Part shown: positions 36,281 to 45,706 of the stretch, piece by piece | Position numbering within the stretch: the first letter of the stretch is position 1 | Layout: each line of letters starts with the position of its first letter | Assembly: GCA_046349435.1 (NCBI GenBank) | Contig: JAXMCI010000047.1 | Span: 1 to 59,792 of the forward strand | Direction of reading: 5' to 3' | Origin: JAXMCI01 sp046349435 | Lineage (GTDB): Bacteria; Pseudomonadota; Alphaproteobacteria; Dongiales; Dongiaceae | DNA: 59,792 bases | Notes under the pieces: model-generated | Told to the model about the DNA's origin: nothing | The model's database searches: none | Seen by the model: only the letters and a program-made list of their open reading frames with translations | Made by a program: the position numbers and the translations under genes

Positions 36281-36586
36281 CACGCGGAGGCGCGGAGCCC
36301 GCGGAGGCAGGGTAGCGTGCCGGCTGTCCGCCCCGCCACCGCTCGCGCGGAGCCCGCCCACCGATGTCATCCCGGCGAAAGCCGGGATCCATGTTGCAGC
36401 ATCGCGATGGTGGATGGATGGATCCCGGCTTTCGCCGGGATGACAAGGGTGGCAGGGCGTTCCCTTCGTGCCTTCGTGCCTTCGCGCCTTCGCGTGATAC
36501 CTGCCGGCGGCGCCAGCAGCGGGCTGCCGCCGGATCGATCGCGGCGGCGCCGCGGCCTCTTCTCCGCGCCTCCGCGCCTCCGCGTG
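36281..36586. repeat. Composite repeat element with 17-bp terminal inverted repeats
   Basis: The 448-base gap between the radical SAM gene and rnhB (36248-36695) holds no gene. CACGCGGAGGCGCGGAG at 36281-36297 is the exact reverse complement of 36570-36586. Between these lie a long palindrome (36365-36445) and a 9-base tandem array (about 36464-36496, units like CCTTCGTGC). A second short array of CTCCGCGC-type units runs into the right terminal repeat. There is no transposase. The layout resembles a MITE or mosaic interspersed element. Confidence 0.6.
36365..36445. repeat. TGTCAT...ATGACA palindromic repeat, copy 3
   Basis: An 81-bp element bounded by TGTCAT and ATGACA. The arms TGTCATCCCGGCGAAAGCCG and the matching CGGCTTTCGCCGGGATGACA are perfect reverse complements, continuing into GGATCC near the centre. 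Each arm is also a small hairpin (CCCGGC-GAAA-GCCGGG). It is nested inside the composite element at 36281-36586. Confidence 0.8.
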
Positions 36587-36695
36587 AGCCCTTCCGCCAT
36601 CGCCGCGCCCGCGGGGTGCGCCGACAGAGACTCTTGCCGCGCTGCCGCAGTTGCGCAAACCTGCCCTCCGCAACGACGGCGACGGGGCGGCGGGG

Positions 36696-37328
36696 GTGCC
36701 GACACTCAGGATCGAGAAGAAGGCGCGGCGCGAGGCCGGCGCGGAGATCGCCATCGTCGGCATCGACGAGGCCGGCCGCGGGCCACTGGCCGGGCCGGTG
36801 GTGGCTGCCGCGGTGATCTTCCCGCCCAAGGGCCCGCCGCGCCGGCTGGCCGCGGCGATCGACGATTCCAAGAAGCTGGCGCGCGAGGAGCGCGAGCGGC
36901 TGGCGCCGCTGATCCAGGGCTGCGCGCTGGTCGGCATCGGGCGGGCGAGCGTCGTCGAGATCGACCATCTCAACATCCTGCGGGCCAGCCTGCTCGCCAT
37001 GGCGCGGGCCGTCCGTGCGCTCGGCACGGTCCCCGACCTGGCGCTGGTCGACGGCAACATCGCGCCCGCCGACCTGCCCTGCCCGGTGCGCCCGGTGATC
37101 GGCGGCGACGCGCTGTCGCTCTCCATCGCCGCCGCCTCGATCATCGCCAAGGTGACGCGCGACCGGCTGATGGCCGAGCTCGCCGCGGCCCACCCGCCTT
37201 ATGGCTGGGAGCGCAATGCCGGCTATGCGACGCCGGAGCACTTCGCCGCGCTGCGGCAATGGGGCGCCACCCCCGAGCATCGCAAGTCGTTTCGACCAGT
37301 CTCTGAGCAGCTCCTGCTAGAGCTCTGA
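36696..37328 (+). CDS. rnhB: Ribonuclease HII
   Basis: A 210-aa nuclease cutting RNA in RNA-DNA hybrids, including single ribonucleotides. 'IVGIDEAGRGPLAGPV' carries Asp24 and Glu25, 'LALVDGN' gives Asp119, and 'SIAAASIIAKVTRDRL' is the conserved C-terminal helix motif. GTG 36696 fits the family N-terminus best; an upstream TTG at 36651 is less likely. It directly precedes ccrM, an arrangement common in alphaproteobacteria. Confidence 0.95.
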   Translation: MPTLRIEKKARREAGAEIAIVGIDEAGRGPLAGPVVAAAVIFPPKGPPRRLAAAIDDSKKLAREERERLAPLIQGCALVGIGRASVVEIDHLNILRASLLAMARAVRALGTVPDLALVDGNIAPADLPCPVRPVIGGDALSLSIAAASIIAKVTRDRLMAELAAAHPPYGWERNAGYATPEHFAALRQWGATPEHRKSFRPVSEQLLLEL

Positions 37329-37364
37329 TTCCGCGGCCTATTGACGCGGCGAATCGGGTGACTC
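37327..37364 (+). promoter_or_regulatory. Cluster of three GANTC (CcrM) sites in the ccrM leader
   Basis: GATTC at 37327-37331, GAATC at 37351-37355 and GACTC at 37360-37364 lie in the 49 bases between the rnhB stop and the ccrM start. TTGACG at 37341-37346 is a possible -35 element between them. Methylation of such sites by CcrM itself is known to repress ccrM transcription in Caulobacter, so this is a candidate feedback switch. Confidence 0.6.
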
Positions 37365-37377
37365 AGGATGCGGCCCC

Positions 37378-38490
37378 ATGGTCGCTCCCGTCGCCGCTGC
37401 CGCCGTCAAGGCCGAGCCCGCCCCGCACCGGGTGCTGGTCGGCGACTGCCTCGAGCTGATGGCGGCGCTGCCCGAGCGCTCGGTCGACCTCGTCTTCGCC
37501 GACCCGCCCTACAACCTGCAGCTCGCCGGCGAGCTGCACCGGCCGGACAACAGCCGGGTCGACGGCGTCGATGCCGAGTGGGACAAGTTCGGCGACTTCG
37601 CCGCCTATGACCGCTTCACCGAGGCTTGGCTCGCCGCCGCCCGCCGGCTGCTCAAGGACGACGGCACGCTCTGGGTGATCGGCAGCTATCACAACATCTA
37701 TCGCGTCGGCGCCCGGCTGCAGGATCTCGGGTTCTGGGTGCTCAACGACATCGTCTGGCGCAAGAGCAACCCGATGCCGAACTTCCGCGGCCGGCGCTTC
37801 ACCAACGCGCACGAGACGCTGCTGTGGTGCGCCAAGGACCGCGAGGCCCGCTACACCTTCAACTACGACGCCATGAAGTCGCTGAACGACGAGCTGCAGA
37901 TGCGCAGCGACTGGCTGCTGCCGATCTGCAGCGGCGGCGAGCGGCTGAAGGACGAGGACGGGCGCAAGCTGCATCCGACGCAGAAGCCGGAGTCGCTGCT
38001 CCACCGCGTCATCCTGGCCTCCAGCCGGCCCGGCGCCCTGCTGCTCGACCCGTTCTTCGGCACCGGCACCACCGGCGTCGTCGCCAAGCGGCTGGGCCGC
38101 CGCTGCATCGGCATCGAGCGCGACCCCGGCTACGCCGCGGCGGCGCGCCGCCGGCTCGCCGCCGAGCCGCCGCCGGTCGAGGCCAGCCTGCTCGCCACCC
38201 CGTCGCGCCGCGACGAGCCGCGCATCCCGTTCGGCTGGCTGGTCGAGCGCGGCATGCTGGCGCCCGGCCAGGTGCTGGTCAGCCCGAACCGCCGCTGGGC
38301 CGCCCGGGTCCGCGCCGACGGCACGCTGTCCACCGCCGAGTTCCGCGGCTCGATCCACCAGGTGGGCGCCCGGGTCCAGGGCGCCCCGGCCTGCAATGGC
38401 TGGGTCTTCTGGAACGTCGAGCTCGGCGGCCAGCTGGTGCCGCTCGACGCGCTGCGCCAGAAGCTGCGGGCCGAGCTCGGGGTGGCGTAG
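37378..38490 (+). CDS. ccrM: CcrM-type adenine DNA methyltransferase (GANTC)
   Basis: A 370-aa beta-class N6-adenine methyltransferase, the cell-cycle-regulated enzyme of alphaproteobacteria. 'ADPPYNLQL' (DPPY, residues 42-45) is the catalytic motif and 'DPFFGTGTTG' (224-233) the AdoMet site, in the beta-class order. The roughly 100-residue C-terminal extension ('RIPFGWLVERGMLAPGQVL' onward) is the CcrM DNA-binding domain absent from HinfI-type enzymes. ATG 37378 follows the three GANTC sites. Confidence 0.96.
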   Translation: MVAPVAAAAVKAEPAPHRVLVGDCLELMAALPERSVDLVFADPPYNLQLAGELHRPDNSRVDGVDAEWDKFGDFAAYDRFTEAWLAAARRLLKDDGTLWVIGSYHNIYRVGARLQDLGFWVLNDIVWRKSNPMPNFRGRRFTNAHETLLWCAKDREARYTFNYDAMKSLNDELQMRSDWLLPICSGGERLKDEDGRKLHPTQKPESLLHRVILASSRPGALLLDPFFGTGTTGVVAKRLGRRCIGIERDPGYAAAARRRLAAEPPPVEASLLATPSRRDEPRIPFGWLVERGMLAPGQVLVSPNRRWAARVRADGTLSTAEFRGSIHQVGARVQGAPACNGWVFWNVELGGQLVPLDALRQKLRAELGVA

Positions 38491-38494
38491 CCGC

Positions 38495-39589
38495 TCAGCC
38501 CTGCCGCAGCGCGTGGCGGACCACCTTCTTCATCAGGTTGGGCAGGGCCTGCTCGCCGAGCCGCTCGACCGGCCACCACAGCCCGTCGCCCGGCCCCGTC
38601 GAGGGCGCGGCATCGGCGGCGAGCAGGGTCAGCTCCAGCTCGAAATGGGTGAAGCCGTGCCGCACCAGCCCGGCGAGCGGCCGCCAGGCGGCGGCGAAGG
38701 GCGCGGCGCCGAGCGCCTCGCCGGTGCTCCAGGGCGCCGCCCGCCACGGCGTCGAGGGCACCTCCATCATGCCGCCGAGCAGGCCCGTCTCGGGCCGCCG
38801 CCGCAGCAGCACGGCGCCGTCGCCGCGCACCGCCCAGAAGGCGACGCCGTGGCGCAGCGGCCGCTCCGGCTTGGGCGAGCGCGCGGGGTAGTCCTCCATG
38901 GTGCCGGCGGCGTGCGCGGCGCAGTCGGCGCTCCACGGGCAGAGCAGGCAGCGCGGCCGCCGCGGCAGGCAGACCGTGGCGCCGAGATCCATCAGCGCCT
39001 GGGCGTAGTCGCCCGGCCGCGCGGCCGGGGTCAGCGTCGCCGCCAGCCGCTTCAGCTCGGGCTTGGCGGCCGGCAGCGGCGTCGCCACCGCGAAGCGCCG
39101 GGCGATCACCCGCTCGACATTGCCGTCGACCACCGTCGCCGGCCGGTCGAAGGCGATCGCCGCGATCGCCGCCGCGGTGTAGTCGCCGACCCCGGGCAGC
39201 GCCCGCAACCCGGCCTCGTCCTCGGGAAAGCGGCCGCCCAGCTCGCCCGCCACCAGCCGGGCGCAGCGGTCCCCGGTTGCGCGCCCGGGCGTAGTATCCC
39301 AGCCCCTGCAGGGCATGGAGCACGGCGTCGAGCGGCGCCGCGGCGAGCGCGGCGATGGTCGGCCAGCGCGCCAGGAAGTCGGCGAAATAGGGCCCGACCG
39401 CCGCCACCGTGGTCTGCTGCAGCATGATCTCGCTGAGCCAGACGAGGTAGGGATCCTGCCGCTCGCCCCGCGGCGCGCGCCAGGGCAGCCGCCGGGCATG
39501 GCGGTCGTACCAGGCGAGCAGGCGCGCCGCGGCCGTGCCGTCGGCAGAGCTTCGGGCGCGGCGGCGCGCGGCGATCGGGAACGCGGCAT
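38495..39589 (-). pseudogene. mutY: Adenine DNA glycosylase MutY, frame-broken as read
   Basis: An A/G-specific glycosylase for 8-oxoG:A mismatches. N-terminal text 'WLSEIMLQQTTVAAVGPYF' with the catalytic Glu and 'GLGYYARARN' is in one frame; after about 39270 the protein continues in another with 'LPGVGDYTAAAIAAIAFDRP', catalytic Asp in 'VVDGNVERV', the [4Fe-4S] cysteines in 'CLPRRPRCLLCPWSADC', and a C-terminal NUDIX-like 8-oxoG domain. A second break is needed near the start: ATG 39589 is out of frame with 'LLAWYDRHARRLPWRAP'. Everything needed for activity is present, so sequence error is likely. Confidence 0.85.
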
Positions 39590-39618
39590 TGCAGCGGAAC
39601 GTCGGCTAGAATGACCGG

Positions 39619-40149
39619 ATGACACAGGCGCCGAAGGCTGGCTCCGAGGCAAGGGAAAAGGATCGCGGCACGAGCCGCCAGGGCGGCATGCGGGTGCTCG
39701 CCGCCGCGCTGCCGCGGATCGCCGGCCGGGCGCTCGGGCGGCGCGGCTTCGCGGAGGCCGGCATCGTCACCGACTGGGGCGCCATCGTCGGCGAGGCGCT
39801 GGCCCGGCAGAGCCTGCCGCTGAAGGTCGCCTTCCCGCCCGGGCGGCGCGAGGAGGGCGTGCTGCAGGTGCTGGTCGCCGGGCCGCTGGCGCTGGAGCTG
39901 CAGCACCTCGCGCCGCAGGTGCTGGAGCGGGTCAACGCCTATCTCGGCTACCGCGCGGTGACCCAGCTGAAGCTGCGCCAGGGGCCGCTGCCGCCGCGCC
40001 CGCGGCCGGCGCCCGAGCCGCCGCCGCTGCCGCCGCTGGCCGAGGCCGAGCTGAAGCGGCAGACCGCGCCGGTCGAGGACGACGCGCTGCGCGACGCGCT
40101 CGAAGGGCTCGGCCGCGCCTTGCGCCAGGCCCGGCGGCCCGGGAAATAG
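39619..40149 (+). CDS. DUF721 (DciA-like) protein
   Basis: A 176-aa protein of DUF721, the family containing the replicative-helicase loader DciA. The conserved core is 'IVTDWGAIVGEALARQSLPL' with 'LALELQHLAPQVLERVNAYLG'; a proline-rich linker and charged C-terminal helix follow. It is divergent from mutY (29 bases apart) and upstream of the DsbA-like gene and smc, an order seen across alphaproteobacteria. A role in helicase loading is inferred from the family only. Confidence 0.85.
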   Translation: MTQAPKAGSEAREKDRGTSRQGGMRVLAAALPRIAGRALGRRGFAEAGIVTDWGAIVGEALARQSLPLKVAFPPGRREEGVLQVLVAGPLALELQHLAPQVLERVNAYLGYRAVTQLKLRQGPLPPRPRPAPEPPPLPPLAEAELKRQTAPVEDDALRDALEGLGRALRQARRPGK

Positions 40150-40265
40150 CCGGATGGCTGCGGCAGGGCGGGGGTTGCCTCGCCCGCGCGAATCCTGGCA
40201 GATAGGGTCGGCGGCGGCGGTCCGGCCGGCGCGATGTTCCTTTCGGCACGGGCGTGCAGGAGGCG

Positions 40266-40925
40266 ATGGTGCAGAGACGTGAGGCATTGGGCTGGCTGGC
40301 CTGCGGCGCCGGGCTCGGCGGGCTGGCCCTGGTCGCCGCTCCGGCACGGGCCGGCGGGCTCGCCCGACTGCAGATCGCCGACTCCGCGCCGGCGCCCGAG
40401 TTGCGCCCCGACGACATGGTGCTGGGCAAGGCCGACGCGCCGGTCACGGTGATCGAGTACGCCTCGCTGACCTGCCCGCACTGCGCCCACTTCGCCACCA
40501 CCACCTTTCCGAAGGTCAAGAGCGAGCTGATCGACACCGGCAAGCTGCGCTGGGTCTATCGCGACTTCCCGCTGAACCAGGTCGACGTCAAGGCCTTCGC
40601 GCTCGCCCACTGCGTGCCGAAGGAGCAGTTCTTCCCGATGATCGGCGTGCTCTACGAGAGCCAGAACGACTGGCTGGGCGCGCAGGACCCGGTCAAGGCG
40701 CTGCAGCAGATCGGCCGCACCGCCGGCCTCGACCAGGCCGCCATCGACCAGTGCTTCGGCGACAAGACCTTCGTCGACAAGCTGGTCGCCGGCCTCCAGG
40801 ACGCCTCGACGCGCTACAAGGTCGAATCGACGCCGACCTTCGTCATCGCCGGCAAGGCCTATCCCGGCGCCATGGAGTACGACGCCTTCTACGAGCTGAT
40901 CAAAGACCAGCTGCCCAAGTCATGA
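40266..40925 (+). CDS. DsbA-family thiol oxidoreductase
   Basis: A 219-aa exported thioredoxin-fold protein. 'RREALGWLACGAGLGGLALV' resembles a Tat signal with cleavage after 'ARA'. The redox site is Cys70-Pro-His-Cys73 in 'YASLTCPHC', and 'VESTPTFVIAGK' has the cis-proline. AGGAGG at 40258-40263 is tight for ATG 40266 and better for GTG 40269, so either may be used. It probably catalyses disulfide exchange in the periplasm. Confidence 0.92.
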   Translation: MVQRREALGWLACGAGLGGLALVAAPARAGGLARLQIADSAPAPELRPDDMVLGKADAPVTVIEYASLTCPHCAHFATTTFPKVKSELIDTGKLRWVYRDFPLNQVDVKAFALAHCVPKEQFFPMIGVLYESQNDWLGAQDPVKALQQIGRTAGLDQAAIDQCFGDKTFVDKLVAGLQDASTRYKVESTPTFVIAGKAYPGAMEYDAFYELIKDQLPKS

Positions 40926-40950
40926 CGCGCCCGTTGGGGGACGCCCGCGC

Positions 40951-43900
40951 GTGGTCCATTTCACCAAGCTGCGGCTGAGCGGCTTCAAATCCTTCGTCGA
41001 CGCGACCGAGCTGATCATCGAGCCGGGCGTCACGGGGATCGTGCGGCCCGAACGGCTGCGGCAAGTCCAATCTCGTCGAGGCGCTGCGCTGGGTCATGGG
41101 GGAGACCTCGGCCAAGCGCATGCGCGGCGGCGAGATGGACGACGTCATCTTCGGCGGCAGCTCCAACCGCCCGGCGCGCAACATCGCCGAGGTCAGCCTG
41201 TGGCTGGACAATGCCGAGCGCCGGGTGCCGGCGCCGTTCAACGAGCATGAGGAGCTCGAGGTCGTCCGCCGCATCGAGCGCGGCGCCGGCTCGATCTACC
41301 GGGTCAACGGCCGCGAGGCGCGGGCCCGCGACGTGCAGCTGCTGTTCGCCGATTCGGCGACCGGCGCCCACTCCACCGCGCTGGTCAGCCAGGGCCGCGT
41401 CGGCGCCATCATCAACGCCAAGCCGACCGACCGCCGCGCCCTGCTCGAGGAGGCGGCCGGCATCACCGGCCTGCATTCGCGGCGCCACGAGGCCGAGCTC
41501 CGGCTGCGCGCCGCCGAGACCAACCTGTCGCGGCTCGACGACGTCATCGTCACGCTGGAGAGCCAGTTCCAGGCGCTGAAGAAGCAGGCGCGCCGGGCTT
41601 TCGCTACCGCAATCTCAACGAGCACATCCGCCGCGCCGACGCCACCCACTCTGCACCTGCAGTGGCTGGAGGCAGCGCGGCCAGGCCGGCAACGGGTCGC
41701 CGCCGAGGCGCCATGGCCTTGCCGAGGGCTACCGTGGCCGAGCGCACCGGCGTCGCCGCCGACGCACCGCGACGCGCGGGCCGAGGCCGCCGCCGCCATG
41801 CCGCCGCTGCGCCAGGCCGAGGCCGAGGCCGCCGCCGAGCTGCAGCGCCACGGCGCTCGCCGCCACGCGCTGAACTGGAGGAGCAGCGCATCGCCGCAGC
41901 CCAGCGCGACGCCGGCAACCGCCTCGACCAGATCGACGGCGACGCGGTGCGCGAGGGCGCCCGGGCGACCGACGCCGCCGAGGCCGACCAGCGGCTGTGC
42001 CGAGGAGGCCGAAGCTCGGCGCCGCCACCGCCGCGGAAGCCGGCGCCGCGCGAGGCCGCCGCGGTCGCCGCGGCCAACACCGACGTCGCCGCCGGCGAGG
42101 AGCAGCTCGCCGCCGAGACTACGCGCTGGCCGCCGCCGAGGGCCGCGCGCGCCGCGCTGCTGCGCCGGCTGGGCGAGTTGCAGGCCCGGCTGGGCGGCTC
42201 GGCCGCCGGCTGGTCGAGGTCGAGGCCGAGCATGGCCGCGCCGCCGCCGCACCGCGGCCGACGACGCACCCTGGTCCAGGCGCAGGCGCCGGCCGCCGCC
42301 GAGCAGGCCGCCGCCGCGAGACCGCCGCCACCGAGGCCGAGCAGGCCCGGGTCGCGGCGGCCTGCCGAGGTCGCCGCGCGCGAGGCGCTGCAGGCGGCGC
42401 AATCGCGCCGCGACCGCCTCGCCGCCGAGGCGGCGGCGCTGGCCGCCATCTTCGCCGACAGCAGCGCCGACCTGCGTAATCGCCGCTGATCGACGCGCTT
42501 ATCAGTCGTCCGGCTACGAGGCGGCGCTCGGCGCGGCACTCGACGAAAATCTGCGCCTGGCCGATGCGGGCGCGCCGGTGCACTGGACGCAGCCGCCCGA
42601 CGACCACACGCCCCGCCGACGCTGCCGGGCGGCGCCGACCGCTCAACGAGAAGGCCATCGTCCGCGGCGCGCCGGCGCTGGCCCGCCGGCTGGCCAGATC
42701 GGCGTCGTCGCCGACGAGCGCTCGGCGCCGCTGCCACACCGACCCTGGCGCAGGGCCAGCGCCTGGTCACCCGCGAGGGCGCGCTGTGGCGCTGGGACGG
42801 GCTGGTCGCCCGGCCGGACACGCCGACCGCCGCCGCCACCCGGCTGCGCCAGCGCAACCGCCTCAATGCGCTGCGCGAGGAGATCGCCGCGCTGGCCCCG
42901 GAGCTCGCCGCCAGCCGCGAGGCCATGCCGAGCGCCGCCGGTGACGGCGACGCGGCGACCTCGGCCGACGCCGAGCGCCGGCGGGCGGTGCAGATGGCCT
43001 TCGGCGCGCTGACCCGCGCCCGCGACCAGCAGGCCCAGGCGGCGCAGCGGGCGGCGGCCGCCAACCAGCGCCTGACGGCGCTCTCCGACCAGCTGGCCGC
43101 GGTGCGCAACGACCGCGGCGAGGCGGCCACCGAGCTGGCCGCGGTCGAGGCCGAGCAGGCGTCCCTGCCCGACCTCGGCGCCGCCCGCGAGCAGGTGGCG
43201 GCGCGCCACTCGCAGCTCGCCGAGCTGCGCACCCGCCTGATCGAGTGCCGCGGCCGGCACGACCGGCTGCAGCGCGAGGCCGAGGCGCGGGCCCGCCGGC
43301 TGGCCGCGATCGCCATCGAGCGGCGCTCCTGGAACGGCCGCGCCGAGGCCGCCCGCCAGCAGCTCGCCGCGCTGGCGGAGCGCCGCCAGGCGGGGGCGGC
43401 CGAGCTGGCCGAGCTGGCCGAGCGGCCGGCCGTCATCGCCGCCCAGCGCGAGAGCCTGCTGGGCGCGCTGGAGCGCGCCACCCTGGCGCGGCGCGACGCC
43501 GCCGACCGGCTGGCCGCCGGCGAGACCGAGCTGACCGCCGCCGACCGCGCGCTGAAGGCCGCCGAGGCGGCGATGGCGGCGGCGCGCGAGGACCGGGTGC
43601 GTGCCGAATCGCAGGTGGCGCAGGCCGCCGAGGCGCGCAGCATGCTGGTCGAGCGCATCCGCGAGCATCTCGACTGCGAGCCCGACGCCCTGCCCGGGCT
43701 GGCCGAGCTCGATCCCGGGCTGGAGCTGCCCGACCGCGCCGCGCTCGAGGGCAAGCTGCAGAAGCTGCTGCGCGAGCGCGAGGCGATCGGGCCGGTCAAC
43801 CTCAGGGCCGAGGCCGAGGCGGCCGAGCTCGAGACCCAGATCACCGGGCTGCAGACCGAGCGCGCCGACCTGATCGCCGCGATCGGCCGGCTGCGCCAGG

Positions 43901-44412
43901 GCATCGCCAGCCTCAACCGCGAGGCGCGCGAGCGGCTGCTCGCCGCCTTCGAGGTGGTCAACGGCCATTTCGAGCAGCTCTTCACCCGCCTCTTCGGCGG
44001 CGGCCGGGCGCACCTCAAGCTGACCGAGGCGGAGGATCCGCTGGAGGCGGGCCTCGAGATCATGGCCAGCCCGCCGGGCAAGCGGCTGCAGATCATGTCG
44101 CTGCTGTCGGGCGGCGAGCAGGCGCTGACCGCGCTGTCGCTGCTGTTCGCCGTGTTCCTCACCAACCCGGCGCCGATCTGCGTGCTCGACGAGGTCGACG
44201 CGCCGCTCGACGACGCCAATGTCGACCGCTTCTGCAGCCTGGTCGAGGAGCTCGCCCACTCCACCGCGACGCGCTTCCTGGTGATCACCCATCACCGCAT
44301 GACCATGGCGCGCATGGACCGGCTGTTCGGCGTCACCATGGCCGAGCGCGGAATCTCCCAGCTCGTGTCGGTCGACCTGCAGCGCGCGGTGGAGCTCCGC
44401 GCCACCGCCTGA
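40951..44412 (+). pseudogene. smc: Chromosome segregation protein SMC, frame-broken as read
   Basis: The SMC ATPase of the condensin complex. GTG 40951 gives 'VHFTKLRLSGFKSF'. The Walker A region (about 41040-41070) is shifted: its bases can be read as GPNGCGKSN only after correcting an indel. 'DVIFGGSSNRP' and 'STALVSQGRVGAI' follow in frame. From about 41600 to 42900 the coiled coil and hinge switch frame repeatedly. From about 42925 to the stop the second coil and head are clean, with signature 'LLSGGEQALTALSLLF' and Walker B 'ICVLDEVDAPLDD'. Total span equals about 1153 codons, the normal size. Because SMC is important for growth, the breaks are probably sequence errors. Confidence 0.88.
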
Positions 44413-44463
44413 GCGGCGATTTTCGCAATGATGGCAGCAGCTTGACTCCCGTTCTCTGGCGCC

Positions 44464-44493
44464 TTGACAGGCAGTCGAGCCTGCCCCTATGGT
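44464..44493 (+). promoter_or_regulatory. Sigma70-type promoter of the F0 operon
   Basis: TTGACA at 44464-44469 and TATGGT at 44488-44493 with an 18-base spacer, 57 bases before the atpI start. The -35 is a perfect match and the -10 a fair one. Confidence 0.6.
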
Positions 44494-44549
44494 GCGCCCG
44501 CTCGCGAGGCCGGGGGGCGGGCGATCCGTCCCCTTGCGCGTGAGCAGAG

Positions 44550-44864
44550 ATGGCCGACAGCAGTTCCCCGCCGCCGGATCCCTTCGCCGCCCGCCTGCGC
44601 GAGCTTCGCAAGCGGACCGGCCGGGACGAGCGCGAGGACGAGGCTGGCGGCCAGCAACCCGGCATGGGCGCCGCCATGGGGCTGGCGTTCCGGGTCGGGA
44701 TCGAGCTCGCCGCTGGGCTGGTCGTCGGCGGAGGACTGGGTTGGCTGCTGGATCGCTGGTGGGGAACCGGCCCGGCGATGCTGATCCTTTTCTTCTTCCT
44801 CGGCGCGGTGGCGGGCATGTTCAACGTCTTCCGCGCGACCCGCAACATGAACCGCGGGTCGTGA
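44550..44864 (+). CDS. atpI: ATP synthase protein I
   Basis: A 104-aa small membrane protein with two hydrophobic segments ('GIELAAGLVVGGGLGWLLD' and 'AMLILFFFLGAVAGMFNVF'), the AtpI/Mg-transport type gene at the head of F0 operons. It helps c-ring assembly in other bacteria but is not essential. Confidence 0.92.
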   Translation: MADSSSPPPDPFAARLRELRKRTGRDEREDEAGGQQPGMGAAMGLAFRVGIELAAGLVVGGGLGWLLDRWWGTGPAMLILFFFLGAVAGMFNVFRATRNMNRGS

Positions 44865-44921
44865 GGCAGGCGGTCGACGGGCACCCGGCCGAGGGCGGCC
44901 GGGCGGCAACGGGGATCGGAC

Positions 44922-45656
44922 TTGGAACACCATAACCCGCTCGAGCAGTTCGCCATCCGGCGCATCGTCGACCTCCATATCGGCGGGATCGACATCTCGT
45001 TCAGCAACTCCGCGCTCATGATGGTGCTGTCGGTGCTGCTGATCACCGTCTTCCTGACGGTGTCGGTGCGCGGCGGCTCGCTGGTCCCCGGCCGGATGCA
45101 GTCGATGGCCGAGCTCTGCTACGAGTTCGTCGCCAACATGCTGCGGGAGAACGTCGGCAGCGAGGGCAAGCAGTACTTCCCCTTCATCTTCACGCTCTTC
45201 ATGTTCATCCTGTTCTGCAACCTGCTCGGGATGATCCCCTTCACCTTCACGGTGACCAGCCACATCATCGTCACCTTCGCGCTCGCCGCGGTGGTCTTCA
45301 TCGGGGTGACGATCATCGGCTTCGCGCGCCACGGCCTGGGCTACCTCAAGCTCTTCGTGCCGGCCGGCGTGCCGGTGGCGCTGCTGCCGCTGCTGGTGGT
45401 GATCGAGCTGCTCTCCTACCTGATCCGCCCGGTCAGCCTGTCGGTCCGACTGTTCGCCAACATGCTCGCCGGCCACACGATGCTGGCGGTGTTCGGCGGC
45501 TTCGTCGTGGCGCTGGGCGTGCTCGGCGGCTGGGCGCCGCTCGCTTTCGTCGTGGCGCTCACCGGCCTGGAGGTCGGCATCGCCATGCTCCAGGCCTACG
45601 TCTTCGCGATCCTGACCTGCATCTACCTCAACGATGCGGTCCACATGCATCACTGA
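44922..45656 (+). CDS. atpB: F0F1 ATP synthase subunit a
   Basis: A 244-aa polytopic proton-channel subunit. The essential Arg is in 'PVSLSVRLFANMLAGH', followed by 'GLEVGIAMLQAYVF'. The start is TTG 44922 ('MEHHNPLEQF'), with GGGGAT upstream; no ATG lies in a suitable place. A weak TTG start could moderate synthesis relative to subunit c. Confidence 0.95.
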   Translation: MEHHNPLEQFAIRRIVDLHIGGIDISFSNSALMMVLSVLLITVFLTVSVRGGSLVPGRMQSMAELCYEFVANMLRENVGSEGKQYFPFIFTLFMFILFCNLLGMIPFTFTVTSHIIVTFALAAVVFIGVTIIGFARHGLGYLKLFVPAGVPVALLPLLVVIELLSYLIRPVSLSVRLFANMLAGHTMLAVFGGFVVALGVLGGWAPLAFVVALTGLEVGIAMLQAYVFAILTCIYLNDAVHMHH

Positions 45657-45706
45657 CCCACGCTTACTGACGCCACGCTTTCTGACGGAAGAAGGGACTG
45701 ACGACC

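Noticed and set aside
36464..36586. Possible CRISPR-like array
   Set aside because: Units are 9 bases with no spacers; simple tandem repeats, and no cas gene is present.
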